A stretch of DNA of 64,000 bases from SAR86 cluster bacterium AG-422-O05 (lineage in GTDB: Bacteria; Pseudomonadota; Gammaproteobacteria; Magnimaribacterales; D2472). The stretch lies in NCBI GenBank assembly GCA_003213495.1, contig QCMW01000001.1:646104-710103 (forward strand), written 5' to 3'. Below, in pieces: positions 27,121-35,564 of the stretch (position 1 is its first letter; every line of letters begins with the position of its first letter). Made by a program: the position numbers and the translations under genes. The notes under the pieces were generated by a model. It saw nothing but the letters and a program-made list of their open reading frames with translations. It was not told where the DNA came from and ran no database searches.

Positions 27121-27597
27121 ATGAAATATTGGCATGTTGCAACTTATAAATTAAATGAAATTAAAAGAGTTGAGACAAATCTTTTAAATCAAAAATTTGA
27201 TTATTATTTACCAAAAATAACAACAAAGAAGATTAATTCTTCTCCTATTAAAAAAATTTTATTCCCTGGCTATATTTTCATCAAAATTAGCTCTAAAAAT
27301 TTTACATCTCTTAAATACACAAAAGGAATAAAAAACATTGTAAAGTTTGGAAAAAGTATTCCATATATTTCGGAAAATGAAATAAAAAATATTAAGCTTT
27401 TTGAAGAATCATCAAAATTAGATCCTGTTGTTTCAAAAATAAAAATTGGTCAAGAAGCACTGATCAAGTCTGGCTCTTTTAAAGGACATCTTGTAAAAAT
27501 TTCTTCACTTCCTTCGAAAAAAAGAGTTGAAATTCTCCTTAATTTTCTTGGTTCTAAAAGAATAATGAGTATTCCAGAAAATCAACTTGAATTTTAG
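27121..27597 (+). CDS. rfaH: RfaH-like transcription antiterminator (NusG paralogue)
   Basis: A 158-residue NusG-family protein. The NGN domain (1-about 95) shows 'WHVATYKLNEIKRVETNL', 'ILFPGYIFIKI' and 'TKGIKNIVKFGKSIPYI', closely following the E. coli RfaH pattern; the C-terminal KOW domain contains 'SGSFKGHLVKI'. RfaH binds RNA polymerase at an ops site and lets it read through long surface-polysaccharide operons while recruiting ribosomes. The ATG at 27121 is chosen because the longer open frame would begin inside tRNA-Leu and because this start gives RfaH's usual length (162). There is no Shine-Dalgarno. An ops-like site follows at 27671. Confidence 0.88.
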   Translation: MKYWHVATYKLNEIKRVETNLLNQKFDYYLPKITTKKINSSPIKKILFPGYIFIKISSKNFTSLKYTKGIKNIVKFGKSIPYISENEIKNIKLFEESSKLDPVVSKIKIGQEALIKSGSFKGHLVKISSLPSKKRVEILLNFLGSKRIMSIPENQLEF

Positions 27598-27617
27598 CAA
27601 ACTTAATTTACAATACA

Positions 27618-27632
27618 GTTCAATAGTTGAAC
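27618..27632. promoter_or_regulatory. Perfect palindrome GTTCAA-TAG-TTGAAC behind rfaH
   Basis: A 15 bp inverted repeat with 6 bp arms, 20 bp after the rfaH stop and 38 bp before the ops-like site. It may be an operator; the product of the nearby MarR-type gene is an obvious candidate binder, but that is inference. The TTGAAC half also resembles a -35 box, though no convincing -10 lies 17 bp away. Confidence 0.35.
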
Positions 27633-27670
27633 GGTAATTAATTAATCATAGCTTTAAATTAATAATCCGT

Positions 27671-27682
27671 GCGGTAGCTATT
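27671..27682 (+). promoter_or_regulatory. ops-like element (RfaH recruitment site)
   Basis: GCGGTAGCTATT matches positions 2-9 of the E. coli ops element GGCGGTAGCGTN without mismatch (GCGGTAGC). It lies on the plus strand in the non-coding gap between the rfaH-like gene and the first gene of the polysaccharide locus, which is where a functional ops should be. The 3' part (GT) differs from E. coli. Confidence 0.68.
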
Positions 27683-27735
27683 GATCTTAATTATTTTTTA
27701 ATAACAATTTCGCTTTCAGAACTTATTTAACTACC

Positions 27736-28047
27736 ATGACAAAATTTAATAAAATCACAGAAGATCAATTAGATCTTATGCATCATATTCAAAATGACTC
27801 CAATGCTTCTCAAAGACAAATAGCCAAAAAGACTGGTTTTAGCATTGGAAAGGTCAATTATTGTTTAAAGGCCTTGTTAGATCTTGGATTTGTGAAGATG
27901 CAGAATTTCAGTAAATCAAACAAGAAAATGAATTATGTATATATCTTGACACCAGAAGGTATTAAAGAAAAAACAGCTGTAGCAAAGAAATTTATTATCA
28001 AAAAGAAACAAGAATACGATAAACTTAACTCATATATTAGCAAATAG
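27736..28047 (+). CDS. EPS-associated MarR-family transcriptional regulator
   Basis: A 103-residue winged-helix protein. The helix-turn-helix is 'ASQRQIAKKTGFSIGKVNYCLKALLDLGFVKM' (about 24-55) and the wing is around 'KMNYVYILTPEGIKEK', ending in a Lys-rich helix. It matches the small MarR-type family habitually found at the head of exopolysaccharide loci. It probably autoregulates or controls this locus; a nearby palindrome (27618-27632) is a candidate site. Confidence 0.8.
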   Translation: MTKFNKITEDQLDLMHHIQNDSNASQRQIAKKTGFSIGKVNYCLKALLDLGFVKMQNFSKSNKKMNYVYILTPEGIKEKTAVAKKFIIKKKQEYDKLNSYISK

Positions 28048-28066
28048 TTATTAAAAACAAGCAAAT

Positions 28067-28975
28067 ATGAATATACAATCCGATAATCTTGACGAAGAAA
28101 TTAACCTTTTAGAACTTCTAAAAGTTCTATGGGAGGGAAAAATTATTATCATTTCTTTGACGGCTTTTGCATCAATTTTTGCTGTTGTTTATAGCCTATC
28201 ATTGCCAAATGTATATGAATCCAAAGCATTGCTAGCTCCTGTTGACTCATCTAGTAGTATTTCTGGAGCTATTGGAAGTTACCGAGGACTTGCAGGTTTA
28301 ACTGGAATAAATCTTCCTTCTGGTGGCAGTGAAGCTAATTCTGAAAAAGCAATGGAAACAATTAAATCATTAAGTTTTTTTGAAAAAAACATATTAACAA
28401 ATATTTTTTTACCAGACCTCATGGCTCTTGAATCATGGAGTTCTAATACAAATAAGGTAATTTATGATGAACGTATTTATAAAACGAGTAGCGATTCATG
28501 GCAAGATGAACCAAGCGCTCAACAAGCCTACAAAGAATTCATAAGTAAACATTTAAGGTTAGGTAAAGATAAAAATTCTGGTTTCATTACTATATCAATA
28601 AAACATCAATCACCATTTCTTGCAAAACAATGGGCAGAGTTGGTTATTAATGAAGTTAATGATTTTTACAGACAAAAAGACAAAGAGGAGTCAGAAAAAG
28701 CTGTTAGGTATCTTAATCAACAAATTTCAATGACAGGCTCATCTGAAATCAAGCAAGTCCTGGCAGAACTTGTTCAAGAAGAAACTAAAAAGTTAACTCT
28801 GATTGATGCAAATGAGTTTTACGTTTTTGAATATATTGATCCTCCAGCTGTGATGGAAAAAAAATCTGAGCCAAATAGGGCAAATATTTGCATAATAATT
28901 GCATTTTTAGGTGGCATTTTAAGTATCTTGATAGTTTTTATAAGACATTATTTCTTTAATGAAAGAGTAGCCTAA
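28067..28975 (+). CDS. Wzz-type polysaccharide chain-length determinant
   Basis: A 302-residue polysaccharide co-polymerase (Wzz/FepE family). It has a cytoplasmic N-terminus, TM1 (about 26-45), a periplasmic domain rich in coiled helices (about 50-265) and TM2 (about 273-293), preceded by the Pro-rich 'DPPAVMEKKSEPNR'. There is no kinase domain. It sets the length of chains made by a Wzy polymerase; a candidate polymerase is at 54152. Confidence 0.88.
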   Translation: MNIQSDNLDEEINLLELLKVLWEGKIIIISLTAFASIFAVVYSLSLPNVYESKALLAPVDSSSSISGAIGSYRGLAGLTGINLPSGGSEANSEKAMETIKSLSFFEKNILTNIFLPDLMALESWSSNTNKVIYDERIYKTSSDSWQDEPSAQQAYKEFISKHLRLGKDKNSGFITISIKHQSPFLAKQWAELVINEVNDFYRQKDKEESEKAVRYLNQQISMTGSSEIKQVLAELVQEETKKLTLIDANEFYVFEYIDPPAVMEKKSEPNRANICIIIAFLGGILSILIVFIRHYFFNERVA

Positions 28976-29087
28976 CTTCTTAAATTTTTAAATCTGCTAT
29001 TCATAAAAACTATTAACAATATAAAAAATATCAAATTTAACAGAATACTTTTTAAATATTAAATAGCTTCAAATTATAGGCCAAGTT

Positions 29088-30266
29088 TTGATTAATAAAA
29101 CAAAAATTACTGTCGTAGGTTCTGGTTATGTAGGGATGTCACTTGCCGCTCTACTTAGTCAGAATAATGAAGTAACTGTGCTTGACATAGACTCAGCAAG
29201 GGTTGACAAGATTAATAACAAATTGTCTACAGTGGCTGATGCTGAAATAGAATTATTTCTCAGTGAAAAAGATCTTTGTATCACTGCAACTACCGATAAG
29301 AAGATTGCTTATGAAGGAGCAAGCTTTGTGATAGTTGCAACTCCAACTAATTATGACACTGAGAATAATTATTTTGATACCAGTTCTGTGGATGATGTTG
29401 TTGGAGATGCCTTAAAATTAAACAAGCAAGCATATGTAGTAATCAAGTCCACTATTCCTGTAGGACATACAAAATTATTACAAGAAAAGTATGCAACAAA
29501 TCGTATAATATTCTCACCTGAATTTTTGAGAGAGGGACAAGCTTTAAAAGACAATCTCTATCCTTCAAGAATTATAATAGGTAGTCAACTCGAAGCAGGA
29601 AAAACATTTGCAAAAATATTAGCACAGGGCGCTAAAAAGCAAGATATTGAAACCTTATTTATCGATTCAACAGAAGCTGAGGCTGTTAAGTTGTTTTCAA
29701 ACACATACCTTGCCATGCGTGTTTCGTTCTTTAATGAGCTCGACTCTTATGCATTGTCTAATGATCTAAATGCAGAAAGTATTATTAGTGGAGTTTGTTT
29801 AGATGAAAGAATAGGAGGAGGATATAATAATCCATCATTTGGTTATGGGGGTTATTGCCTTCCGAAAGATACCAAGCAATTATTAGCCAATTTTGACCAG
29901 GTGCCTCAAACATTGATGCAGGCAATTGTTTCATCAAACTCTAAACGCAAAGACTTTATTGCAGACTCAATTATCAACTTGAAACCAAGAATTGTTGGAA
30001 TATATAAACTTTCAATGAAAAAGGATTCAGATAATTTTCGAGCTAGTGCAATTAAAGGCATTATGAGAAGAATTAAGGATAAAGGTATAGAGATCGTTAT
30101 TTACGAACCAGATTTAAAAGAAAACGAATTTGAAAATTTAGAGGTTTTAGATTCATTGAAAAGCTTTAAAGACATTTCAGATATCATTATTTCGAATCGT
30201 TTGAGCTCAGAACTAGATGATGTTGCTGATAAGGTATTTACAAGGGACTTATTTGGAGTTGACTAA
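29088..30266 (+). CDS. ugd: UDP-glucose 6-dehydrogenase
   Basis: Oxidises UDP-glucose to UDP-glucuronate with two NAD+. The 392 residues have the Rossmann 'VVGSGYVGMSLAALLSQ', 'VIKSTIPVGHT', 'SPEFLREGQAL' and the catalytic Cys C257 in 'GYGGYCLPKDT'. The short form (about 390) with 'SPEFLREG' is the Ugd/RkpK class. The start is TTG at 29088, since no ATG precedes 'TKITVVGSG'. The next gene starts directly after its stop. Confidence 0.92.
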   Translation: MINKTKITVVGSGYVGMSLAALLSQNNEVTVLDIDSARVDKINNKLSTVADAEIELFLSEKDLCITATTDKKIAYEGASFVIVATPTNYDTENNYFDTSSVDDVVGDALKLNKQAYVVIKSTIPVGHTKLLQEKYATNRIIFSPEFLREGQALKDNLYPSRIIIGSQLEAGKTFAKILAQGAKKQDIETLFIDSTEAEAVKLFSNTYLAMRVSFFNELDSYALSNDLNAESIISGVCLDERIGGGYNNPSFGYGGYCLPKDTKQLLANFDQVPQTLMQAIVSSNSKRKDFIADSIINLKPRIVGIYKLSMKKDSDNFRASAIKGIMRRIKDKGIEIVIYEPDLKENEFENLEVLDSLKSFKDISDIIISNRLSSELDDVADKVFTRDLFGVD

Positions 30267-31319
30267 ATGAAAATATTAGTAACAGGTGCTGCAGGATTTA
30301 TTGGAAGCCACTTAGTTCATCATCTTGTTGAAAGAGGTGATGAGGTTTTGGGGCTAGACTCTATTAATGATTATTATGATGTGAGACTAAAACATGGCCG
30401 CCTTAATAGAGATGGTATTGACGTTTCATCAATCGAATACGGTAAAGTAGTATTTTCAAAAGCTCATCCAAACCTAAGATTCATCAAGTTAAAATTAGAA
30501 GATAAGGATGAATTAAATAAACTATTTGAACATGAACAATTTGATGGCGTATGTAACCTCGCTGCTCAAGCAGGTGTTCGTTACTCTCTTACAAACCCAG
30601 AAACATATGTGAACTCAAATATTATAGGATTCATTAATATTTTAGAGGCATGTAGACATAATAATGTAAATAACTTAAGTTATGCTTCTTCATCCTCAGT
30701 TTACGGTTTGAATAAAGAGCTGCCGTTTAGCACAGAACATAATGTAGATCATCCGATTTCACTTTATGCAGCATCTAAAAAATCTAATGAATTAATGGCT
30801 CATACCTACTCTCATTTGTATGGTATTAAAACAACTGGATTGAGATTCTTCACTGTTTATGGTCCATGGGGTCGCCCAGACATGGCGCTATTTAAATTTG
30901 TTAAAGCTGCTGTTGAGGGAGGGGCTATTGATGTTTATAACAAAGGTGATATGGTTCGAGATTTTACCTATATTGATGATATTGTTTTGGGAATTATAAG
31001 AGTTATTGATAAACCGGCCACTGGTGATAGAGAATGGAAGGGAGACGCATCTAGTTCTTCAGCGCCTTACAAGGTTTACAACATTGGTAATAACAATCCA
31101 GTCAGATTAATGGACTTTATTGAAGAAATCGAAAAAAAATTGGGCACTAAAATTAAAAAAAATTTGATGGAAATGCAGCCTGGTGATGTTCCTCAGACTT
31201 CTGCATGTGTAGAAGATCTAGTTAATGACATGGATTATAAGCCTTCGACCTCCATTAGTCATGGTATTGGTGAATTTGTTGATTGGTATTTAGATTTTTA
31301 TGATGAGGAAAAGAAGTAA
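30267..31319 (+). CDS. UDP-glucuronate 4-epimerase
   Basis: A 350-residue extended SDR with 'TGAAGFIGSHLV', 'DSINDYYDVRLKHGRL', 'NLAAQAGVRYSLTNP', 'SSSSVYG', Y-x3-K in 'YAASKKSNE' and 'FFTVYGPWGRPDMALFKF'. The 'NDYYD..LK..RL' and 'GPWGRPDMA' signatures are those of UDP-GlcA 4-epimerases, which make UDP-galacturonate. It takes the product of the preceding ugd. It overlaps the next gene by 1 bp. Confidence 0.9.
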   Translation: MKILVTGAAGFIGSHLVHHLVERGDEVLGLDSINDYYDVRLKHGRLNRDGIDVSSIEYGKVVFSKAHPNLRFIKLKLEDKDELNKLFEHEQFDGVCNLAAQAGVRYSLTNPETYVNSNIIGFINILEACRHNNVNNLSYASSSSVYGLNKELPFSTEHNVDHPISLYAASKKSNELMAHTYSHLYGIKTTGLRFFTVYGPWGRPDMALFKFVKAAVEGGAIDVYNKGDMVRDFTYIDDIVLGIIRVIDKPATGDREWKGDASSSSAPYKVYNIGNNNPVRLMDFIEEIEKKLGTKIKKNLMEMQPGDVPQTSACVEDLVNDMDYKPSTSISHGIGEFVDWYLDFYDEEKK

Positions 31320-32572
31320 TGCATAAAATTGGTATTATCGGACTTGGTTATGTCGGCCTACCATTAGCACATGCTTTTTCTGAGAAGTTTGAGGTAATGG
31401 CTTTCGATATCAATGATAATCGTATTGATGAGTTAAAGTCTAATCTAGATAGAACTGGAGAACTAAGTGAAAAGCAGTTACAGGAGTTTTTTGATAATGG
31501 AGGAAAGGTATATTCTGATGTTTCTTCGTTATCCGAGTGTAATGTGTATATTATTACAGTGCCCACTCCTATTGATGATAGTAAGCAACCAGATTTAAGT
31601 CCTCTAAGAGAAGCAAGCAACACAGTGGGGAATGTTCTTTCTGCAGACGATATAGTTATATATGAATCTACAGTTTATCCAGGTGTAACTGAAGAAATAT
31701 GTGTTCCAATTCTTGAGAAGACATCTGGACTTCAATTTAATAAAGATTTCTTTTGTGGATATTCACCAGAGCGAATTAACCCTGGTGACAAATCACATAC
31801 GGTTAAAAAAATAAAAAAGATTACATCAGGCTCAACAGAAAAAATTGCAAAAATAGTCGACAGTTTATATGCTCAAATTATAGATGCAGGCACTTATTTG
31901 GCTTCATCAATAAAGGTTGCTGAAGCTGCCAAAGTAATTGAGAATACTCAAAGAGATATAAATATAGCCTTTATTAATGAGCTTGCCATTATGTTTGAAA
32001 AAATGAATATCAAAACTAAGGATGTTCTAGAAGCAGCTGAAACAAAGTGGAATTTTTTGCCATTTAAGCCAGGACTTGTTGGGGGGCATTGTATTGGCGT
32101 TGATCCTTACTATCTAGCCTATAAAGCGCAGCAGTTAGGTTATAGCCCACAAATAATTCTTGCAGGCAGACATATAAATGATGGGATGGGATCATATGTT
32201 GCAAAACAGTTAATAAACTTAATGAGCCTGAAATCACTCACAATTTTAAATAGCAAAATACTTGTTTTAGGTATTACCTTTAAAGAAAATTGTTCTGACA
32301 TAAGAAATTCAAAAGTGATTGATATTATTGAAGAACTTAAGAATCATGGAGCAAATGTTTCTATATGTGACCCTTGTGCTGATAAAGATGAAGTACAAAA
32401 TATTTTAAATATAGATCTTCTTCCAATTAATGAAATCAATATTTCAGACTATTCAGGAATTTTATTAGCCGTAGCACATGAACAATTTTTAGATTTAAAT
32501 TTGCAATTAGCTAAGGATAGAGTAATTTATGATGTTAAGTCTCAATTAGACATATCTGATAAGGCTCTTTAA
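31319..32572 (+). CDS. UDP-HexNAc (GalNAc/GlcNAc) 6-dehydrogenase, TviB/WbpO type
   Basis: A 417-residue nucleotide-sugar dehydrogenase distinct from the Ugd two genes upstream. The patterns 'GLGYVGLPLAHAFSEKF', 'TVPTPIDDSKQPDLSPLREA', 'ESTVYPGVTEE', 'GYSPERINPGDK' and the catalytic Cys C258 in 'GGHCIGVDPYY' are those of the TviB/WbpO group, which oxidise UDP-N-acetylhexosamine to the uronic acid. It ends a three-gene UDP-sugar module and is followed by a 213 bp gap. Confidence 0.87.
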   Translation: MHKIGIIGLGYVGLPLAHAFSEKFEVMAFDINDNRIDELKSNLDRTGELSEKQLQEFFDNGGKVYSDVSSLSECNVYIITVPTPIDDSKQPDLSPLREASNTVGNVLSADDIVIYESTVYPGVTEEICVPILEKTSGLQFNKDFFCGYSPERINPGDKSHTVKKIKKITSGSTEKIAKIVDSLYAQIIDAGTYLASSIKVAEAAKVIENTQRDINIAFINELAIMFEKMNIKTKDVLEAAETKWNFLPFKPGLVGGHCIGVDPYYLAYKAQQLGYSPQIILAGRHINDGMGSYVAKQLINLMSLKSLTILNSKILVLGITFKENCSDIRNSKVIDIIEELKNHGANVSICDPCADKDEVQNILNIDLLPINEINISDYSGILLAVAHEQFLDLNLQLAKDRVIYDVKSQLDISDKAL

Positions 32573-32677
32573 ACATAATTCATAATAATTCTCTTAATTA
32601 ATAAAGAATAAAAATAAACTAACCTTCGAAGTGCTTATAAAAAAAGCTGAACATAAATTTTAAGGAAAAAAAATTCT

Positions 32678-32713
32678 GTATAAATCTTATACATTATTTA
32701 ATATAATGTTTTT
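32678..32713. other. Two adjacent inverted repeats in the 213 bp gap after the TviB-like gene
   Basis: GTATAA-ATC-TTATAC (32678-32692) abuts ACATTAT-TTAAT-ATAATGT (32691-32709), which is followed by TTTT. The second could act as a weak, GC-poor terminator of the UDP-sugar module, and its right arm contains a TATAAT-like -10. The rest of the gap (32573-32785) is AT-rich with nothing else recognisable. It is a likely boundary between transcription modules. Confidence 0.35.
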
Positions 32714-32785
32714 ATTAAGTTTTTGGCAATGTTAGTAATGCAATTTTCTACCAGAGAGCGCATTAAATTAAAAATGTAAATAAAT

Positions 32786-33601
32786 ATGGATTATCGCAAA
32801 GAAATTGAAGAGAAAGGTTTTTTGGTACTACCAGACCTTATATCAAATCATGATTGTGATCACTATAAGTCTATTCTAGAGAGTAATTATGAGATCTATG
32901 CACCTAATTATGCCAAAAATTCTGCATCTGGTGCACATGGATTAGATAATAAGTCAATGGAAAAGACTGTTTATAATCTTCACAACAAAGATTTGTCTTT
33001 TTATAAACTTTTTGAGCATCCCGAAGTGTTAAAGATTTTGGACTTTATGTTATTAGAGGGCTCCTATAAAGATGCCGAACCTTACTACCTTTATAACAAT
33101 TGTGCTCGTTGCCCGCTTCAAGGCAACCCAGGACAACAACTCCATTCAGATAGTAGGCTTCCAGGCATTAATTATTGTATTGTCGCTAATGTTTTGTGGG
33201 CTTTAGATGATTTCACAAATGACAATGGGTCAACGCGAATTGTTCCTGGATCACACAAAATTAAGGAGTTCGCTGAGGACGGCAAAATTTATGATGAGGA
33301 AATAAGAGCTAATATTAAAAAAGGAAGTGCATTAATTTTTGATGCAAACCTATGGCATGGTGGTGGAGCAAATATAGATGGCTCAAGCAGATGGGCCTTA
33401 ACTTTGGGATATGCAAGGTGGTTTATAAAACCTGCTTTTGATTATATGCAAAATACGCCTATTGAAATTTATGAGCAACTTTCTCCAGAAAGAAAGAGAC
33501 TCATGGGTTATGACTTAGCTGCACCAAAAGATGAATTCACTCGAGTCAGGAGTCGTGCTCCTTCTCCAGAAGTCCCAGAAAATTATGTGTTGCCTAATTA
33601 A
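32786..33601 (+). CDS. Phytanoyl-CoA dioxygenase (PhyH) family protein
   Basis: A 271-residue Fe(II)/2-oxoglutarate-dependent dioxygenase candidate. The facial triad is visible as H120-x-D122 ('QQLHSDSRLPG') and H191 ('LIFDANLWHGGG'), with R202 as the likely 2OG-binding Arg. 'NGSTRIVPGSHK' between them is typical. In a glycan locus it probably hydroxylates a sugar or its substituent, but no substrate can be read. It is the first gene of the module containing the pseudaminic acid genes. Confidence 0.85.
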   Translation: MDYRKEIEEKGFLVLPDLISNHDCDHYKSILESNYEIYAPNYAKNSASGAHGLDNKSMEKTVYNLHNKDLSFYKLFEHPEVLKILDFMLLEGSYKDAEPYYLYNNCARCPLQGNPGQQLHSDSRLPGINYCIVANVLWALDDFTNDNGSTRIVPGSHKIKEFAEDGKIYDEEIRANIKKGSALIFDANLWHGGGANIDGSSRWALTLGYARWFIKPAFDYMQNTPIEIYEQLSPERKRLMGYDLAAPKDEFTRVRSRAPSPEVPENYVLPN

Positions 33602-33621
33602 AATATAAATGAATTGGAATA

Positions 33622-34500
33622 ATGAAAGCTAACATTGTAGAAGATAGTAAGTTTGGCTTTAAAAGAGTTGAACCTATACCCACTCAAGAAGAAGTCGAAA
33701 AGTTTTATGCTCAAGAATTCTATGATGCAAACGCCAAATACTTTAATAATTCAGCTTTATTACTTCAAGAAGAGCAGTCGGATTTTTTCAATACAAGATG
33801 GAAAGCAATTTATGATGAAATGGAGTCTTTTTTTGGCGAAAAAATTTCAGAGAAGTCTGTTTTTGATATTGGATTCGGCTTTGCACAAGCTCTCAAATAT
33901 ATGAAAAATAAAGGGCTTAAAGTTGCAGGTTTAGAACCATCTAAGGAGGGCGTGGATTACGCTATAGAAAATGGCATTGATGCAATTCATTGTGGAATAG
34001 AGCGCCTTGATCTAGTTAAGGACAAGTCCGAGGTTGTACTTCTATTAAATGTTTTAGAGCATCTTCGTAAACCAGAGCAAACGTTGCTTAATATTAAAGA
34101 AAAGGTTTTGACTTCAGATGGCATGCTTGTTATTGAGGTCCCAAATGATTTCAATGATTTTCAAATAGTTGCGGATGCAGAATATAATCTAGATGAATGG
34201 TGGGTTTTCCCTCCAAATCACATTAACTATTTTTCACATGATTCACTTCAAGAATTATTAAGAGGTTGTGGTTATAAAATAATTCATTGCACCTCTTCAT
34301 TTCCACTCGATATGTTTTTGTTATTTGGAGATCAGTATGTAGGTAATCCAAAGTTAGGCAGAGAGTGTCATAATAAGCGCGTCAAGTTCGAACAACTTAT
34401 GGAAAAGCATGGAAAAGTTGAAAAGCTCAAAAAATTTTACAATGCCTTGTCAGAGTTAAATTTAGGTCGTTCAATTTCTGTTTATGCAACACCAGTCTAA
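33622..34500 (+). CDS. Class I SAM-dependent methyltransferase
   Basis: A 292-residue methyltransferase of the Methyltransf_23 type. Motif I is 'VFDIGFGFAQALKYMKNKG', motif II region 'VVLLLNVLEHLRKPEQTL', then 'GMLVIEVPNDFNDFQ' and a HNYFSHDSL-like 'HINYFSHDSLQELL'. Such enzymes methylate sugars or small molecules in polysaccharide loci. It lies between the PhyH gene and pseB; the acceptor is unknown. Confidence 0.83.
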   Translation: MKANIVEDSKFGFKRVEPIPTQEEVEKFYAQEFYDANAKYFNNSALLLQEEQSDFFNTRWKAIYDEMESFFGEKISEKSVFDIGFGFAQALKYMKNKGLKVAGLEPSKEGVDYAIENGIDAIHCGIERLDLVKDKSEVVLLLNVLEHLRKPEQTLLNIKEKVLTSDGMLVIEVPNDFNDFQIVADAEYNLDEWWVFPPNHINYFSHDSLQELLRGCGYKIIHCTSSFPLDMFLLFGDQYVGNPKLGRECHNKRVKFEQLMEKHGKVEKLKKFYNALSELNLGRSISVYATPV

Positions 34501-34565
34501 TATTTTTAGTAACCAAAAAATGATTACCATCTCTCTTTTTAAAAATTCATTAATAGCTACATTAA

Positions 34566-35564
34566 ATGTTTGATAATAAAACAATTCTAGTCACCGGCGG
34601 AACAGGTTCTTTTGGAAATACTTTTGTTCCAATGACACTAAAAAAATATAATCCTAAAAAACTTATTGTCCTTTCTAGAGATGAAATGAAGCAATGGGAA
34701 ATGGCTAAGCTTTATGCTGATGATCCCAGAGTGCGTTTTTTCATTGGAGACGTCAAAGATCGAGATCGAATGTATCGTGCACTTGATGGCGTTGATTATG
34801 TTGTACATGCAGCGGCTACAAAGATTGTACCGACTGCTGAATATAACCCTTTTGAATGTGTTAAAACCAACATTAATGGCGCAATGAACATTATTGATGC
34901 TTGCATAGACAAAGGTGTAAAGGGAGTAGTGGCGTTGTCAACAGACAAAGCTAGTAGTCCTATTAATCTTTATGGCGCAACAAAACTTGCTTCAGATAAA
35001 CTTTTTATTGCTGGAAATCACTATGCAGGGGGGAAAGATACGAGATTCTCAGTGGTTCGTTATGGTAATGTTATGGGCTCTAGGGGTTCAGTAATTCCAT
35101 TTTTTATGTCAATAAAAGATCAAAAAGAAATGCCTATTACTGATAGTCGTATGACTCGCTTTATGATTTCTTTAGATCAAGCAGTTGAATTGGTTTGGCA
35201 CGCCTTTGAAGATATGATTGGTGGAGAAATTTATGTTAAAAAAATTCCATCAATGAAAGTAACAGATCTTGCTAAAGTTATAGCGCCTAATAGTAAGCAA
35301 AAGATTATTGGTATTCGTCCAGGAGAGAAGCTTCATGAACAAATGATAAGCTCTGAGGATGCATTGAGCACTTTTGAATACTCAGAACATTTTAAAATTC
35401 TTCCACAGATACATGACTGGCATTTGGATTCAATGCGAATTAAGGATGGTAAAAAAGTTCCAGATGGCTTTGTTTATGCGAGTGATACTAATACTGATTG
35501 GATGAGTGATAAGACTCTTGAAATTTGGCTAGAAGAAAATCAAGAAAAAATTGGAAAGATTTAA
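34566..35564 (+). CDS. pseB: UDP-GlcNAc 4,6-dehydratase (inverting), pseudaminic acid step 1
   Basis: A 332-residue SDR enzyme that converts UDP-GlcNAc to UDP-2-acetamido-2,6-dideoxy-L-arabino-hexos-4-ulose. Diagnostic features are 'TGGTGSFGNTFV', 'VLSRDEMKQWEM', 'STDKASSPINLYGATK' (with the Tyr retained) and 'VKKIPSMKVTDLAKVIAP'. It is followed without a gap by pseC, and the later Pse genes are all present. Confidence 0.95.
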   Translation: MFDNKTILVTGGTGSFGNTFVPMTLKKYNPKKLIVLSRDEMKQWEMAKLYADDPRVRFFIGDVKDRDRMYRALDGVDYVVHAAATKIVPTAEYNPFECVKTNINGAMNIIDACIDKGVKGVVALSTDKASSPINLYGATKLASDKLFIAGNHYAGGKDTRFSVVRYGNVMGSRGSVIPFFMSIKDQKEMPITDSRMTRFMISLDQAVELVWHAFEDMIGGEIYVKKIPSMKVTDLAKVIAPNSKQKIIGIRPGEKLHEQMISSEDALSTFEYSEHFKILPQIHDWHLDSMRIKDGKKVPDGFVYASDTNTDWMSDKTLEIWLEENQEKIGKI

